From: Hanleya hanleyi
Taxonomy: Eukaryota; Mollusca; Polyplacophora; Lepidopleurida; Hanleyidae
DNA: 64,000 nt
NCBI GenBank assembly: GCA_036873755.1
Contig: JAVTVY010045423.1
Location: forward strand, 124,001-188,000
Reading direction: 5' to 3'
Shown: positions 32,778 through 45,810 of the stretch, piece by piece
Layout: each line of letters begins with the position of its first letter
Numbering within the stretch: position 1 is the first letter of the stretch
The notes under the pieces: model-generated
What the model was told of the DNA's origin: nothing
Seen by the model: the letters and a program-made list of their open reading frames with translations, nothing else
The model's database searches: none
Program-made: the position numbers and the translations under genes

Positions 32778-33550
32778 ATCTGCTCATCGGACACATCAGA
32801 TGAGCTATTTGTTTGAGCTGATCTGTCATCACAGCTCCCGATCTAGCGTATCTAATTCCGCTTATGCCGGTGCTAGGGCCGTGTGGATACTTCATATAGT
32901 CTCCACATGAACATCTGTAATAAAAGCGCGGCTGAGATATCCACCGAATTCTCGGGTCTGAATGTAAGGTGCCAAGAGAAGCTTTCCTGATGGTTGCTTT
33001 TCAGTCGCAAAACGTTGTCATTTCTTCCCACCTCTTGTATATCGCTCTAATTTATTACCTGTATATGGTAGGATTCTGCTGGTTGTATTCTACTGTTAGT
33101 CTCCGAGGTCCACCATCTGTACACGTCATTCGACAAATATATGTAGGTTTATTGTTTTAGTGGAAAATTTAAGCCGTACGACGTCGGGCATTACAAGTTA
33201 GTTTTCTGTTTATTCTTGCATTTACCAGGTTGATGCGTTTATTCCATCGGACGTCTTCGATGCTCATCCATTAACATTAGATGAGCTGTTTGTTTGAGCT
33301 GATCTGTCATCACAGCTCCCAAGCTAGCGTATCTAATTCCGCTTAAGCCGGTGCTAGGGGCCGTGTGGAAGTTCATCGTCTCCACATTAACAGCTACAAT
33401 AAAAGCGCGGCTGAAATACTAAGGCTACGTCCGAGATTTCACCGTATTCTCGGGTTTGAATCTGAGGTGCCAACGAAAGCTTTCCTGTGGAGTCTTATGG
33501 CTGGTTTCTAGTCGCCAGACGTCGTCATTTTTTCCACCTATTGAATATCG
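32778..33550. repeat. Divergent tandem copy (about 1.6 units, 481-bp period) of the 508-bp repeat
   Basis: TTTGAGCTGATCTGTCATCA appears at about 32812 and 33292. Both copies share TCTAATTCCGCTTA-GCCGGT, GCTAGGG, CCGTGTGG and AATAAAAGCGCGGCTGA with the 508-bp array at 9350-11328, but with many differences. It is an older member of that family. Confidence 0.78.
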
Positions 33551-34893
33551 CTCCAATACATACAATACATCTTGCCAAGCTCAAAAACGCTGAGAAAACA
33601 CGCTGGTGATATAAAACACATGACCAAAGATCCAGAAGAATAGATACAATCATCACCAAATTAACAGAAATCAACTCCCACCTCATCTGGAAATAACAAA
33701 AATTAAATCTATATTAAATTCCCACAGAGACAATGTTTCGAAAATAGCAAGACCAGTACACCAAATGTACCGCTTCTTTATGCTTTTTGACTTACATTTA
33801 TGGGATCAAACTATAAAATAATGGGTATAAAAGAGTGGTCAAGTGGTATAAGAAAAATGACATTTAGCCTTCTCTAGGTTCTACATCAATAAGCCTGCAA
33901 CTCAAAAGATGTTTTCAGGGATTTGTTTTTTGCTAAAAATAATACTTACCCATAATGTTGTTGGTTAAATCCATACTAATTAATAATTACTACGTTGCTA
34001 TAGTACCATAGTAATTATATTGTTTGCCATACTTGTACTGTTTACGAGTCGTACAATAAACATATCATTGCAATCAACATTCTGAGATCCCTCCACCGCC
34101 TGGGGGATAACCGGACATATGCGATATAGTTTACCTGTTGCATGCCTCGCCAAGACCGCCTCGAGATTTTTTTTATATTTGTGGGGGCGGGGGCTTGATT
34201 GAAGACGACTTACTCATATGCCTTAAGATTTTTATTGGTGCGAAACTCAAAAGGTGGCGATGAACCTCCAGTCCACGAGTAACTGAATTTATGGATAGAT
34301 CTGGATTAATCTGAATAAAGCAGATACAGAAACCTATTCTCTGCGGCCAGTGATCTAGTGCTTTTATAGCAAAACAAAAAGTAGTGCGGTTGTGGGCGTG
34401 ACGTAGACATATTTAGATCCATTGAAGTAGGAACCGAAAAAATTCAGCACTTATCAAACTGTCGAATTTTATGAACAATACAGGGGACATTTATTTTTTT
34501 GGGCAAAATTTAAAACAAGTTCCATTGTTCAATTCATTCAAAATATCTTCCAGTCATGATGGTAGTTCATCTTTTAACTGCAAGTATAGTGTCATACCTG
34601 TCATAAGAAAAACATGATCAAACATCATTCTCTCAGGGCTTTTTTTCTTGCATTGAGAATCGATGATGAGTTATGTTCTTGGCGATTCCTCATCAATTAA
34701 ATGTCCTATTTGAGTCAAAGACTATCTATTTTGCCAGAATTCAGGGACTTGAATATTTACACTAATTTGGATGCATTGCCCTGCCTAAATAAAGGTTGCC
34801 GCGCCGAATAGAGGTTGTGCCTAAATTAGAATAATCTAAAGCCCTGCACTACACACATGGAAGATAGAGTTCTGGCATCCTCCCTAGTCATTG
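33551..34893. other. Unassigned sequence
   Basis: No gene or named repeat recognised. The sequence is A/T-rich, with a G-run (GTGGGGGCGGGGGC) near 34181. Confidence 0.5.
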
Positions 34894-35650
34894 TTCGCCT
34901 GACAAAGCTTATAGAGGGTGATGTCGTAATGTATTTGTGTTAACTCGGACAAAGCTGACAGAGGGTGATGTCGTAATGCATTTGTGTTAACTCGGACAAA
35001 GCTGACAGAGGGTGATGTCGTAATGTATTTGTGTTAACTCGGACAAGGCTGACAGAGGGTGATGTCGTAATGTATTTGTGTTAACTCGGACAAAGCTGAC
35101 AGAGAGTGATGTCGTAACGTATTTATGTTAACTCTGACAAAGGTCAAGAGGGTGATGTCGTAATGTATTTGTGTTAACTCGGACAAAGGTCAAGAGGGTG
35201 ATGTCGTACTGTATTTGTTTTAACTCGGACAAAGGTCAAGAGGGTGATGTCGTAATGTATTTGTGTTAACTCGGGCAAAGGTCAAGAGGGTGATGTAGTG
35301 TATTTCTGTTAACTCGGACAAAGCTGACAGATGGTGATGTCGTAATGTATTTGTGTTAACTCGGACAAAGCTGACAGGGGGTGATGTCGTAATGTATTTG
35401 TGTTAACTCTGACAAAGGTCAAGAGGGTGATGTCGTAACGTATTTGTGTTAACTCGGACAAAGGTCGAGAGGGCGATGTCGTAATGTATTTGTGTTAACT
35501 CGGACAAAGGTCAAGAGGGTGATGTAATGTATTTGTGTTAACTCGGACAAAGGTCAAGAGGGTGATGTCGTAATATATTTGTGTTAACTCGGACAAAGGT
35601 CAAGAGGGTGATGTCGTAATGTATTTGTGTTAACTCGGACAAAGGTCAAA
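34894..35650. repeat. 47-bp minisatellite, about 16 copies
   Basis: The unit is GACAAAGCTGACAGAGGGTG then ATGTCGTAATGTATTTGTGTTAACTCG. A shorter variant with AAAGGTCAAGAGG in place of AAAGCTGACAGAGG becomes dominant towards the right, so two unit types are partly segregated. Confidence 0.95.
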
Positions 35651-37551
35651 AATATGATCAGAGGTATGTGCGGTTAAACATTTCGCAATTGGAATGGGCA
35701 TGGGATGTGAGCGATACACTTACTGACCGGCTGTTAACTCTATACGGCCTCAGTGACTTTTGTTCGCTTGAACAGGAATATATTTTGACGTTACCCTACG
35801 GAATTGAGCCCCGGTACACGTAACAACTATAATGGAGTTTTATATTTGAAGTTATTTCAAAAGTGATATATTATTAATATCACGGAGTAATGGAGTAATT
35901 TTGTAACACACACTGCAAAAGAAAATTTATGCAGAACAAACCATTGATATTTGGCAAGTTCCAAAGTAGATCACTAATTAACAGGGGCAATTAATTAATT
36001 AATAGTACCTTATGTGATTGTAAATATTCGAGTGTACAACACTTTGCCTGTTTCTTCCATATGCGGATATGCATATAGACATTATTTTACCATTTAGTCA
36101 GCACCCGGCTTGTCGGAGTAAAACAAATCCGCATTAATCTCGAGTGTCATTAATTCTACGGAAGCCTGGAATCGCCTTGAATGCCCGTGAGACCGGATAA
36201 TGGAACGACACTAAGCATGTGTTGGACGCAAGAGTCGAAGTCTTAGACGTCTTGAGTTGATAAAAGTCGGGAGCGAACACTACCGCCGCTAGATCTGTCA
36301 CCGAAAGCCATACTTATCCCGAGAACGCGTAGTTTATAGGGATAGCAATCCGCGCGAGCGTTTTTGGCCGAACACCGCTACAGACCGTTAGACATTGAGG
36401 CAATTCCGATGGTAATAGGGACATGCCTTAATTTCATCGTGGCGAGTATCAAGGGACGTATTTGCCAGCTTGTGGTAAATACAGCAGGCTGACTAAGCTA
36501 TAAGCCTTGGCCAATTGAGGTTACTCGTCAACAACGCCAATACATCCATAGCCAATTCCCGGTCACGACTGTTACCGCGCCATTATTGACTCGTTACTGA
36601 TACAAGACATTCGGAAACAGCTGTTTGTGGACGAACAATATTCAGAAACAATTTCAGCGTGGTCGGCTACATTTTGACATATTGTTCAAAACTGAGCAAT
36701 TTGTATTCCAAAACTGAACTGAGTCTATCATATCGGTAAAAGAATCTATAAATTCATGGTCCCGTGCATTAGTGATCGGAGTTCGTGAATATTATGGAAA
36801 TTGATTAAAGTACCAGACCGGGTCAGGAGATTACAAGAGTACCGTATAAGCATTTCCGGTCGTATCTGTGGCTTTAGTGAGTGTGATTCCACGCTAAGAC
36901 GTTTCCGTATTCCTCTAACATTTTATTGTTCACGGTAGCGTTATCGGATCTACGCAGACTGCCGATGGTTGACAGCCAACCAAGTTAACGGTATTATTCC
37001 TCCAAAAGTTCCTGCTGCATCTAGCTGGAATATCGACCCAAAATTCTGGTGTCATCAGAAAGACCGTGAACACAACCAACAATACATGTTGCTTTCCAAA
37101 GCTCATTTTGGTGGAATATTGTTCGTCGATATAGTTGGCTACAGCCTGTAATATCCAGAACTGCTGTTATCCTTGTACATAACCTATTGTTTCACCAATG
37201 CGCAATTTCTGACCATTCTCTCTGGCTGTCTGATAAGCATGGGGGTGTTTCTGATTGGAGCATAGACTAAGCTTCTAGATTAGCTAGACCGTAGTTGCAG
37301 GCTGCATTTTCAGTTCATTCGTCCGATAGACACGGCTATTCGAACACAGGGACCGATAATTTCCACGTGCCACCAGGGACCGAACTCTACATCCTATAGT
37401 CAGGGTGTTGCGCCTTTATCCTGTTACGACGTCGTGGATATTGTAGCTTCACGGATGATAGCACTGCGTCGGAATATCGCCTGTTCTGAAATCGTGACCA
37501 GCTTACTGAAGGATATTTGAATTAGTGTCATAGACTTTTAACTATCCAAGA
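35651..37551. other. Unassigned; possible 5' flank of the 37552 exon
   Basis: Mixed composition and no tandem repeat. The 300 bp before 37552 could hold a promoter and 5' UTR, but I see no convincing TATA box at a fixed distance. Confidence 0.4.
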
Positions 37552-37642
37552 ATGGAGGAATATACATCATCGAGACGCAGTATTCACTTGGCCATTAGGT
37601 ATACCTTCATGGGGCTGGTCCTCTTGGCGCTCTTTGCAGAAG
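37552..37642 (+). CDS. Possible first coding exon encoding a signal peptide
   Basis: ATG at 37552 opens 30 codons ending at a consensus donor AG/GTAAGT (donor 37643-37648) in phase 1. The peptide has a basic N-region (SSRRSIHLAIR) and a hydrophobic core (FMGLVLLALFAE), like a secretory signal peptide or anchor. Signal-peptide exons ending in phase 1 are common before extracellular modules. No following exon could be recognised downstream, where a T-rich run and a minisatellite occur, so the call rests on signal plus donor only. The flanking sequence is not obviously repetitive. Confidence 0.35.
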
Positions 37643-38129
37643 GTAAGTTTTGTGTGTTAATTGTCGATTCCATAAATGCATTGATCGCCCACCTGCCCAC
37701 CTCGCCCAGACGTCCGCCTTCCAAGCCATCAATATAGATGGCCACTACATCTTATATGCTGCAATCTTGACCGATTTAAATTTACAATTGAGCGGGTGTT
37801 TTTTGTGTGTGTGGTTTTTTTTTGTTTTTTGTTTTTTTTTAATTAAAATTATCGGCATCGCCTAATTCACAATTTCCCGCCATTGTGAAAGTTTATTGTT
37901 TTAGTTGGGGAAAGTATGTTCTATTTTCGAGACAACTACATCGAATATCTTCGTACATACGGTATCCCAACCCTTGGCTGAACATTATTGGCGGTCTAGG
38001 TTGAATGGCCCGCCGCGTTGTATAATTGGATGCTCCTAAAACCAACTAGATCCAAACAGAAATGCGAATGTATATATGAACAAATATGCAAACCGAAGTT
38101 TTATGTTCCACCTAATCCGAGATTCCTCT

Positions 38130-38870
38130 AACCCCTGGCCATGACAGCAGATAGTATATTACAGATTGTCTTTGGACAATGGCCCAGAACAATGACCTTG
38201 ACCACGACAACAGATAGTATATTACAGATTGTCTTTGGACAATGGCCCAGAACAATAGCCTTGGCCACGCCAACAGATGGTAATTACAGATTGTCTTTGG
38301 ACAATGGCTCAGAATAATGGCCTTATTACAGATTGTCTTTGGACAATAACTCAGAACAATGACCGTGGCCACGACAACAGATAGTATATTACAGATTGTC
38401 TTTGGACAATGACCCAGAACAATGGCCTTGGCCACGCCAACAGATGATAAATTACAGATAGTCTTTGGACAATGGCTCAGAATAATGGCCTTATTACAGA
38501 TTGTCTTTGGACAATAACTCAGAACAATGGCCTTGGCCACGACAACAGATATTATATTACAGATTGTCTTAGGACAATGGCCCAGGGCAATGGCCTTAGC
38601 CACGACAACAGATGGTATGTTACAGATTGTCTTTGGACAATGGCACAGAACAATGGCTTTGGCCATGACAATAGATAGTATATTACAGATTGTCTTTGGA
38701 CAATGGCCCAGAACAATGGTCTTGGCCACGACAACAAATAGCCTATTACAGATTGTTTTTGGGCAATGGCCCAGAACAATGGCCTTGACCACGAAAACAA
38801 ATTGCATATTACAGATTATCTTTGGACATGACAACAACGGATTTACTATATGTCGTCGTGGCCAGGGGTT
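38130..38870. repeat. About 63-bp minisatellite, about 12 units
   Basis: The unit is TTACAGATTGTCTTTGGACA then ATGGCCCAGAACAATGGCCT then TGGCCACGACAACAGATAGT(ATA). Some units are shortened and lack the ACGACAACAG part. As 63 is a multiple of 3, frames stay open on both strands (277 codons on minus, 135 on plus) with a 21-residue period. I do not regard these as genes. Confidence 0.95.
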
Positions 38871-39720
38871 AGCGAAAGCTCGGACATTTTTCAACCATGT
38901 TGCCCAGTGCATAGGGATGACTTTACAATGGTAATTGTCTGTCAAGAGAGCGCAAGGGAATTCCTAGCTTACAATTGCTTCTGACTGGCGAGGATCAGGA
39001 AAGGAGATTCGGGACAGACGGGACAGAATACCCAGCATGTACTAATTAACCAATCATTAATTACTCGTTCATATATCAATTAGCAAGACCAGGTAGACCA
39101 CAGAAGAGCCACAATTCCTATTTCCTAGTTATAATAGTCCCTATCTAGGTACACAGAGAGAGTATACCTGCATCAGGGCAATAACCTGCTATAATACCCA
39201 ATACAGGATTTACTGAGATCGCAATAGCCGTATAGTCTGTATATATACTTACACTATTATATACCAGTAATTCAATCTTGTTCACTTAAGTCACATGCGG
39301 AATGCATACCATCAGAAACTGGATCTATATAGATTTATTGATTTATTGATATCATCGACTGATTTGCTGATATCAAATCAATCGATATGCTGATATCTGC
39401 AACTGATTTAGTGATGTCACCGAATGTTTTGATGATATCGTCAAGTCAGTGATGATATCGGTATATCCTGTTTTAACAGACGGGTTCGCGTCGCAAGGTA
39501 ACAACGGTATATTCTTTCTAACATTGAACCCATATTCTAGAGTGTGTTTCTTTACCCTGTAGTGTATTTACGGAACCACGAATCGACAAGAAATCACACA
39601 ATAGCTAGTTTATGTTGCTTACTTTACTCTGTATGAATATCGTGGGTAATAAGTATAGAGCTAAGGCCCTCACAAAGTATTGGTTTGCTCATCACATAAT
39701 CTATAGAATTACAGAAATAA
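38871..39720. other. Unassigned; contains GATATC-rich repeats
   Basis: Between 39340 and 39460 the motif CTGATTT(G/A)(C/G)TGATATC recurs about five times. No gene recognised. Confidence 0.5.
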
Positions 39721-39833
39721 AACACTACAGTTATGTGGTATACACTGGGTATTTATGCCTATACACTATATAGAATACTCTACCATTGCAAAGGCCTATA
39801 TACCCAGTGTATACTACAGATCTGTAGTGTATT
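39721..39833. mobile_element. Short foldback element, about 110 bp
   Basis: The left arm AACACTACAG...GTATACACTGGGTATTTA is complementary to the right arm TATACCCAGTGTATAC...CTGTAGTGTATT. It is a small palindromic MITE-like unit. Confidence 0.7.
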
Positions 39834-40314
39834 TAATTATTTTTCCTGGACTACGTGATCAATAAACACAAAGTTTTCGAGTGCCTTTTGTATAGTGTCA
39901 TCTGAATAGAAATTAGCTCATAATCAATTAATTTAAGCAGTTGTAATCAATTAATTTTTGGACAAAAGAATTCGTGTACCGGTATTCAAGAGACGACATA
40001 TTTACGATTTACCAGTCAAAAGTAAGATGGTCTAGCTCCAGCCAGCCGAAGCGATTTGTTTGAATATCAGATGATAGATTGTCGTTACAATCGACGTTAC
40101 AGCACCACGCCAAAGCTCCTTTTGCTTTTTCTCAACGATAGTCCTCTTGGGTCATCGATGCATGTTTTTTCTCGTATATTTCGACCATTAGGTTTATGTC
40201 GTTTATCAGAACATGTTCTGGGTTAAATTGGACGTATGGAGACTGGTTCATCGAAATGAGTCTGCGATTATGATTAATTTCGATAAATACCGTTTTTGGA
40301 TATTGTACGCAATA

Positions 40315-40525
40315 GCTATGAAGGCCCATATATATCCCACCCGTATGATGGCCGAGAATTGTTCTCGCGACTGAGCTGTGAAGGCGCATATGTATCACAC
40401 TCGGGAATTACCCCTGTGATTGAGCTATGAAGGACCCTAGGTATCACACCCGGGAATTGTCCCCATGACTGAACTATGAAGGCTCCTAGGTGTCACACCC
40501 GGGAATTGTCCCCGTGTCATACGTT
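40315..40525. repeat. About 57-bp tandem repeat, four degenerate copies
   Basis: Units carry GCTATGAAGGNNC(C/A)TA, ATCACACCCGGGAATTGT and CCCCNTGACTGA. Confidence 0.88.
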
Positions 40526-40900
40526 TTTTTCGATTGTATGAAGCACACGACCTCTTCCTCTCCCGCCTTGTAAAATAGAATCTCCCAATGAACACCTGCA
40601 CTTGACACATGTACATTCCACACAACCGTGCTAAAACACTCAATAATTGCACGGTTAGCAAGTTGTTATAGACACAAGTGTCATAGAATACTGAATATTC
40701 ACGTCTCACAAATTCAGGAGTATACGACTGCAGCAAGTACACGTATGTGATTCAGTTCGAGCCCAGCTGGTCATTGTGTGAAAGTTTGTCAGTTACTTGA
40801 CGACGGGCGGTGGTTCTCTCCGGGTACTCTGGCTTCCTGCACCAACCAAACTGACCGTCACCATATGAATGAAACAACCTTGAGTGTGACATTAAGTCAA

Positions 40901-40917
40901 ATCCCCCCCCCCCCCCA
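40901..40917. repeat. Poly-C run
   Basis: About 16 consecutive C in otherwise A/T-rich DNA. Confidence 0.95.
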
Positions 40918-41670
40918 CATTCTGACTAAACTTGATTGACTTCAATCAATCAACAATTCATGGAAATGTTAATATGATTGGACAGCCCAGTGACTTCAAG
41001 ACTATTACTTCGTCTTCCAAATTGACCTCTTGGATATGTCATGCAATATCCGCTGAAACAGAGGACAAAACCCCAAATTTTCTTCTGATGAGACGTGAAC
41101 AAATAAAACATGAATTTAAAACGAAATAGAATCCGGAAGAGAACATTTTTTGTTTTATATTATTCCGAAATTCAGTATATATGTCCACAAATAGTTGGAT
41201 TCAGCACTGTGTGCATTGAATGCTTATTGCCTGCCTGTTATTAATAATCCATTATGCCCCTTCCTGAGAAAACTTTTAGTCAAAATACTTTAATAAAAAA
41301 GGAATGAAGTGAGCTTATTAACTATATATGTATCTTATACATAGCGCACAAGCCCAGGTGCAAATGATTGTGGGAAATTCGAGATTGTGACCATTCATGC
41401 GACCTTCTCAGTAAGTTGCGTTCCCGATGCTTTCGCACTCCTCTTGCTTCGAAGTGTATACCACTAATCAATTCTGCCTAGACCTACCTCTCTAAAATGG
41501 AGGTAAAAAGGTTGTTTTTGCTCAATAACTTCCGAGTTATTGCCCATGACATTCCAAAATCTTCAAGTGGTTTAGCTTTGCATTGTTACATGTCGTAACT
41601 GTGATTTTCGAATTAAATTGAGCATAGTCTAATGATTAATATAGAGAACAAAACATGTCGTCTATTATTA

Positions 41671-42113
41671 AGCAAATTATATAGAGGACAATTATATGGA
41701 GGACAATTGTATAGAGGACAATTATATGGAGGACAATTGTATAGAGGACAATTATATGGAGGACAATTGTATAGAGGACAATTATATGGAGGACAATTGT
41801 ATAGAGGACAATTATATGGAGGACAATTGTATAGAGGACAATTATATGGAGGACAATTGTATAGAGGACAATTATATGGAGGACAATTATATAGAGGACA
41901 ATTACATGGGGGATAATTGTATAGAGGACAATTATATGGGGGACAATTGTATAGAGGACAATTATATGGAGGACAATTGTATAGAGGACAATTATATGGG
42001 GGACAATTGTATAGAGGACAATTATATGGGGGACAATTGTATAGAGGACAATTATATGGGGGACAATTGTATAGAGGACAATTATATGAAGGACAATTGT
42101 ATAGAGGACAATT
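41671..42113. repeat. 15/30-bp minisatellite, about 15 copies of the 30-bp dimer
   Basis: The basic unit is GGACAATTRTATRGA; alternating A/G variants make a 30-bp dimer (GGACAATTGTATAGA + GGACAATTATATGGA). A GGG variant is clustered at 41909-42060. Both unit lengths are multiples of 3, so long repeated-peptide frames are open on both strands; these are not called as genes. Confidence 0.97.
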
Positions 42114-44984
42114 TCTTTCTTAACCTCATTCGATGCGTTATGTCCATGATCACCTAGGATCGATGTCTCTAACTTCGATATATTCTTGACTTTATTGGGC
42201 AAAATCGACCTTTTCGCGTCCATTTTAGAACGATGGTTCTATCTAACCTGCTAAAACAGGTGAGAGCTCTCATCTAAATCATCGGATAAAAGCTCAAGAA
42301 AGAAAATGTCGAAAGAAACTAGCAGAAACAGGCTGTCAAATATCCGACGTCTCTGTGACGTCATTTGGCAACGCAGTCAGTTATTGTTAATTTTTCCGAT
42401 AAAATTAACTCACTTTCTGCAACATCTCAGCACGAACTGAAATAGCAAATCCGGGGTATCACAGATTCATTGCGTCATCTCGAGTAACAAGGTCGGCGGG
42501 GGCCGAGATCGAGCCGCCTCCATCATTAGAGAGCTATATACTAGTGTGGTATACCCTATAGCTAGCCCAGTAAGCAGGTTGTGAATATACATAGTGGCTA
42601 TATATTTCAATATACGGCCTACCTCTTCCGATCATAAACATTGTTCTAATGTTCTCGAACAATCAGTTTGGCCATTCTTTATGTACATATTTTTAGTGTG
42701 TTGACAATGCAGACGCACCAATCCATACCGTATTGCCTGGGCGGTTAAATGTTATTTAAGACGTATCACCGCACGGCTGTTAAAGAGCTGAGTTCGGTCC
42801 CTAGAGTGAGACCTTGAAATGATCAACGTTATGGTTATTAGATTATAGCCCTTGTACGGGTCGACAGTTCCCCGTTGCTCAGTTCCTCATACCCCAGGCT
42901 AGTGTATGAATTATTTGTACAGACAAATGCTGACTTATTCATGGTTATCGGTGTTGCCGTATGGCTCTCAATAAAGAGGCGCGTATACCCCAGTGATGGA
43001 CAGACCTTCAACCATCATCATCATTTATGTTTCGGTGGTATACTTTTATCATTTGAGATTATAAAAGGTTATCTCGACACCAGTTACATTTTTGGATATC
43101 GTAAAAGGATGATCGGACGTGGCAAGAGAGGGAATGGGACAGGGGGCGACGGCTGTCACGGTCTCCTCTGAGAATAAATCAATCTTCCCACTATGGTACA
43201 TCCAATCTCCAAACAGGGTTATCTACCCTTCTTCTTGTCGATCGACTAGCAGAAGGGGAGATAACCCTGTTTGGAGGAGGTGGTACATTCTCCTATTGTC
43301 AGAGTTTGTAAACCTCCTAACATCTCGGTGCAACACCCTCTGACTGCATTAGATAGAAATCACGGTGCGCTTGCGCAATCTGTCGTTATCGGGATTGATC
43401 GCCAAACCGTTCTTGCGCCACCAGAGACGTGCTACTACAGCGCCTCTGGCTCAACATAAACGCATTCGTAGTGTGTCATAAATATTCATGAGTGTGAAGA
43501 GCCATGTGACCTAGCACATAACAGCCAATAGTAGTGCCGTTTGTATCTCTGATGGGCAACCACACAACAGCTTGCCAAAAGAGTTAGATAATATAGCCAC
43601 TGTGATTGAACACCTAGGAAGAGCCGTTTATACTCGTTTGGGGCTCCTTTTCCGACTCAGACAGCGTCTACCGGAGAACTAGCGTAGGACATCGCTGTCA
43701 CCTCAGCGACAATGGTTCGAAACAGGAAGTGTGTATCTGTATACGAGAGATGAAAAATTTATCCAGTATATTTTATAGAAAAATAAACAAGTTTGATGCT
43801 CACCAAGAGGACACGGTACAACGCCTTGTTTGGCTGTGAAATCCTGAATACATTCGGCTTCATTTAGTAACGGACGATGCTGATTGGTTTAGAGCCATGC
43901 ATGCGCGCAAGAGCTGCTCGCCGCGTTTTTTTTGGGGAGGGGGGGCGGATGCAATCAGAGGGTATATCTGAAGGTATAAAGTCTGATACCATAAAAATAA
44001 ATATCGTGTGGCTTGTCTTAATCCTACCTGTCCCGGGAAAAGAGGGGAGGGGTCCATCAGCTTCATGGTGAACCTGTCAGTGGTGCCCCGAAACGAAGAA
44101 TACACTTTGTGTATGGAGACATTTGAGCCGTATTTGCATCGCCCCCGAGCAAGGAATATCATGTGTAAATCCAAGATGATGATCGCGTGAGTGCGGAAAT
44201 CCTTGTAGTTCTCGCCTGTGTCATTTAGTCTTTCGATTGGCTGTTTTCATCCGGCCTGATTACGTGCAGAATATATTCAACTTTAATTTCTCCAAATTAT
44301 TCAAAATCAGTTACGTTCCCAATAGCTGAAGTGTTATTATTTTCAATACCACAGATAGACACTAAGGATATTATCATTTCATGGCACGGAATCAGTCGCG
44401 ACTGCTCGGTCTATTACGTCGAAGTCATCTGACCTCGCGCAGAATTAATGGTGTTAGGATTATACAGCTCTCAGCTGTAACCCGTGAATATTCTCTAGAT
44501 TCTGCCTCCGTTAGATCTCGTCTAATTTGAGGTGTTTCTGCGGAATTTTCATCAAAGGACAACCTATATACAAGAAAGTCATACAACTGACATGCGCTGT
44601 TCGGGGTTGCGGCGGGATAGTGTTTTTTAAAGTAGTTTCAACATGGCTGCCATGAATATGGATACCTACTAGTGATTGGCGAGACATTGTATCTTAAATG
44701 ACACTAAAATGCACGCCCGTGTCGAATAATCAGACAATATTAATTTCACGATAACACGGGGACTACCTTTTTCAAGCCATATTCGGGTTGGATGAAAACA
44801 AAGTCAGGTTACAAGCATGTTCATGAGGCTGTGCCGAGCTATAGTAAAAGTGACTAGCATAGGTGGTCAAATAACTAACCCAGTTGATCGAATTGACTAC
44901 CCTATTTGGTCAAATTGACCAAGCCATCGTGTCAAATTGACTAATCCATCTGGCCATATACATTAAACATATCTAATCACGGAC
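42114..44984. other. Unassigned sequence with one strong hairpin
   Basis: No gene recognised. Mixed composition; frames at 42875-43460 and 43860-44190 have no known motif and no convincing splice context. Confidence 0.45.
43205..43281. repeat. Near-perfect hairpin, 26-bp stem
   Basis: CTCCAAACAGGGTTATCT-CCCTTCT is followed after about 20 bases by AGAAGGGGAGATAACCCTGT and TTGGAG. Confidence 0.85.
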
Positions 44985-45354
44985 TTGCACAAAATTGAAG
45001 TTAATCCATTAAGAATACCGGTAGGTCTGATCCGATAGACACGACAGATGCATTGACGCGTGCCTCCCAGAGATTCGTTCTTATACACTCCTCTCAGCGG
45101 TTCGTCCTTCCTCTCTTTTCTGTCTCTTCGGCATGGCGCCGAATTTCACTATTGATAATTGATGTAAATTATGCTCACATTTAAGATCATTTTGGCAACT
45201 TGAATCGAAAATAATCCAGTTATTATTGATTGATAATAATCAGATAGGATAGAGAGTGGAAGAACGGACCGCTGCGAGGAACGTGTCAACGCACCTGTCG
45301 TGACTGTCGGGGTAGATCTATTGTTAAAGGAGTAACTTAAATTTTGTGCAAGTA
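44985..45354. mobile_element. Foldback MITE, about 370 bp
   Basis: ACTTGCACAAAATTGAAGTT at the left is complementary to AACTTAAATTTTGTGCAAGT at the right. Inner arms also pair (ACGACAG-TGCNTTGACNCGT; CAGCGGT-CGT-CTTCC). Confidence 0.78.
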
Positions 45355-45509
45355 CGGGATTACTTAAGCAAATTACAAAAATAAAAATATCCATACTATA
45401 AAACGTACCTTTCTTGGTAACCCTCATTGCACCGAATTTCAGCTGACAGACCAGCTTGACAATCTGTCAAAACTGGAAGCAGTCTAGGAATTCTTGGTCT
45501 GCTAAACCC

Positions 45510-45810
45510 TGTTGTATTTAACATTATAAATGTCAGAGGAGTGACAACGTTATATAAAGTGTTATACTTGTAACACTCTCAGGAAGTGTTGAGAAAAATG
45601 TTATATTCAACATGTAGTGCTGTATCGAGAGCAGTACCACACTTTACAAGTGCTAAATTTAGCATTGTAAAGTGTTGTATTGCTCCAGATACATGTACAC
45701 CCCTATAATGTAGGATATAACACTTTTTCAACACTTTCTGAGAGTGTTACAAACATAACACTTTATTTTATCTTGTCACTCCTCGGACATTTATAATGTT
45801 AAATACAACA
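45510..45810. mobile_element. Foldback MITE, about 300 bp
   Basis: TGTTGTATTTAACATTATAA at the left pairs with TTATAATGTTAAATACAACA at the right; inner GTCNGAGGAGTGACAA and AACACTCTCAGAAAGTGTTGA arms also pair. Confidence 0.85.

Noticed and set aside
38112..38945. 277-codon minus-strand ORF as a gene
   Set aside because: It is entirely the 63-bp minisatellite; no start context, domain or flanking exon supports it.
41671..42113. CRISPR-like array
   Set aside because: There are no unique spacers; units are contiguous, and the context is eukaryotic.
41636..42223. 195-codon minus and 153-codon plus ORFs as repeat proteins
   Set aside because: They are generated by the 15/30-bp array, whose length is a multiple of three; both strands are open at once.
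45149..45427. Minus-strand ORF with a hydrophobic start resembling a signal peptide
   Set aside because: It spans the foldback MITE at 44985-45354, so the frame is mostly transposon arm.
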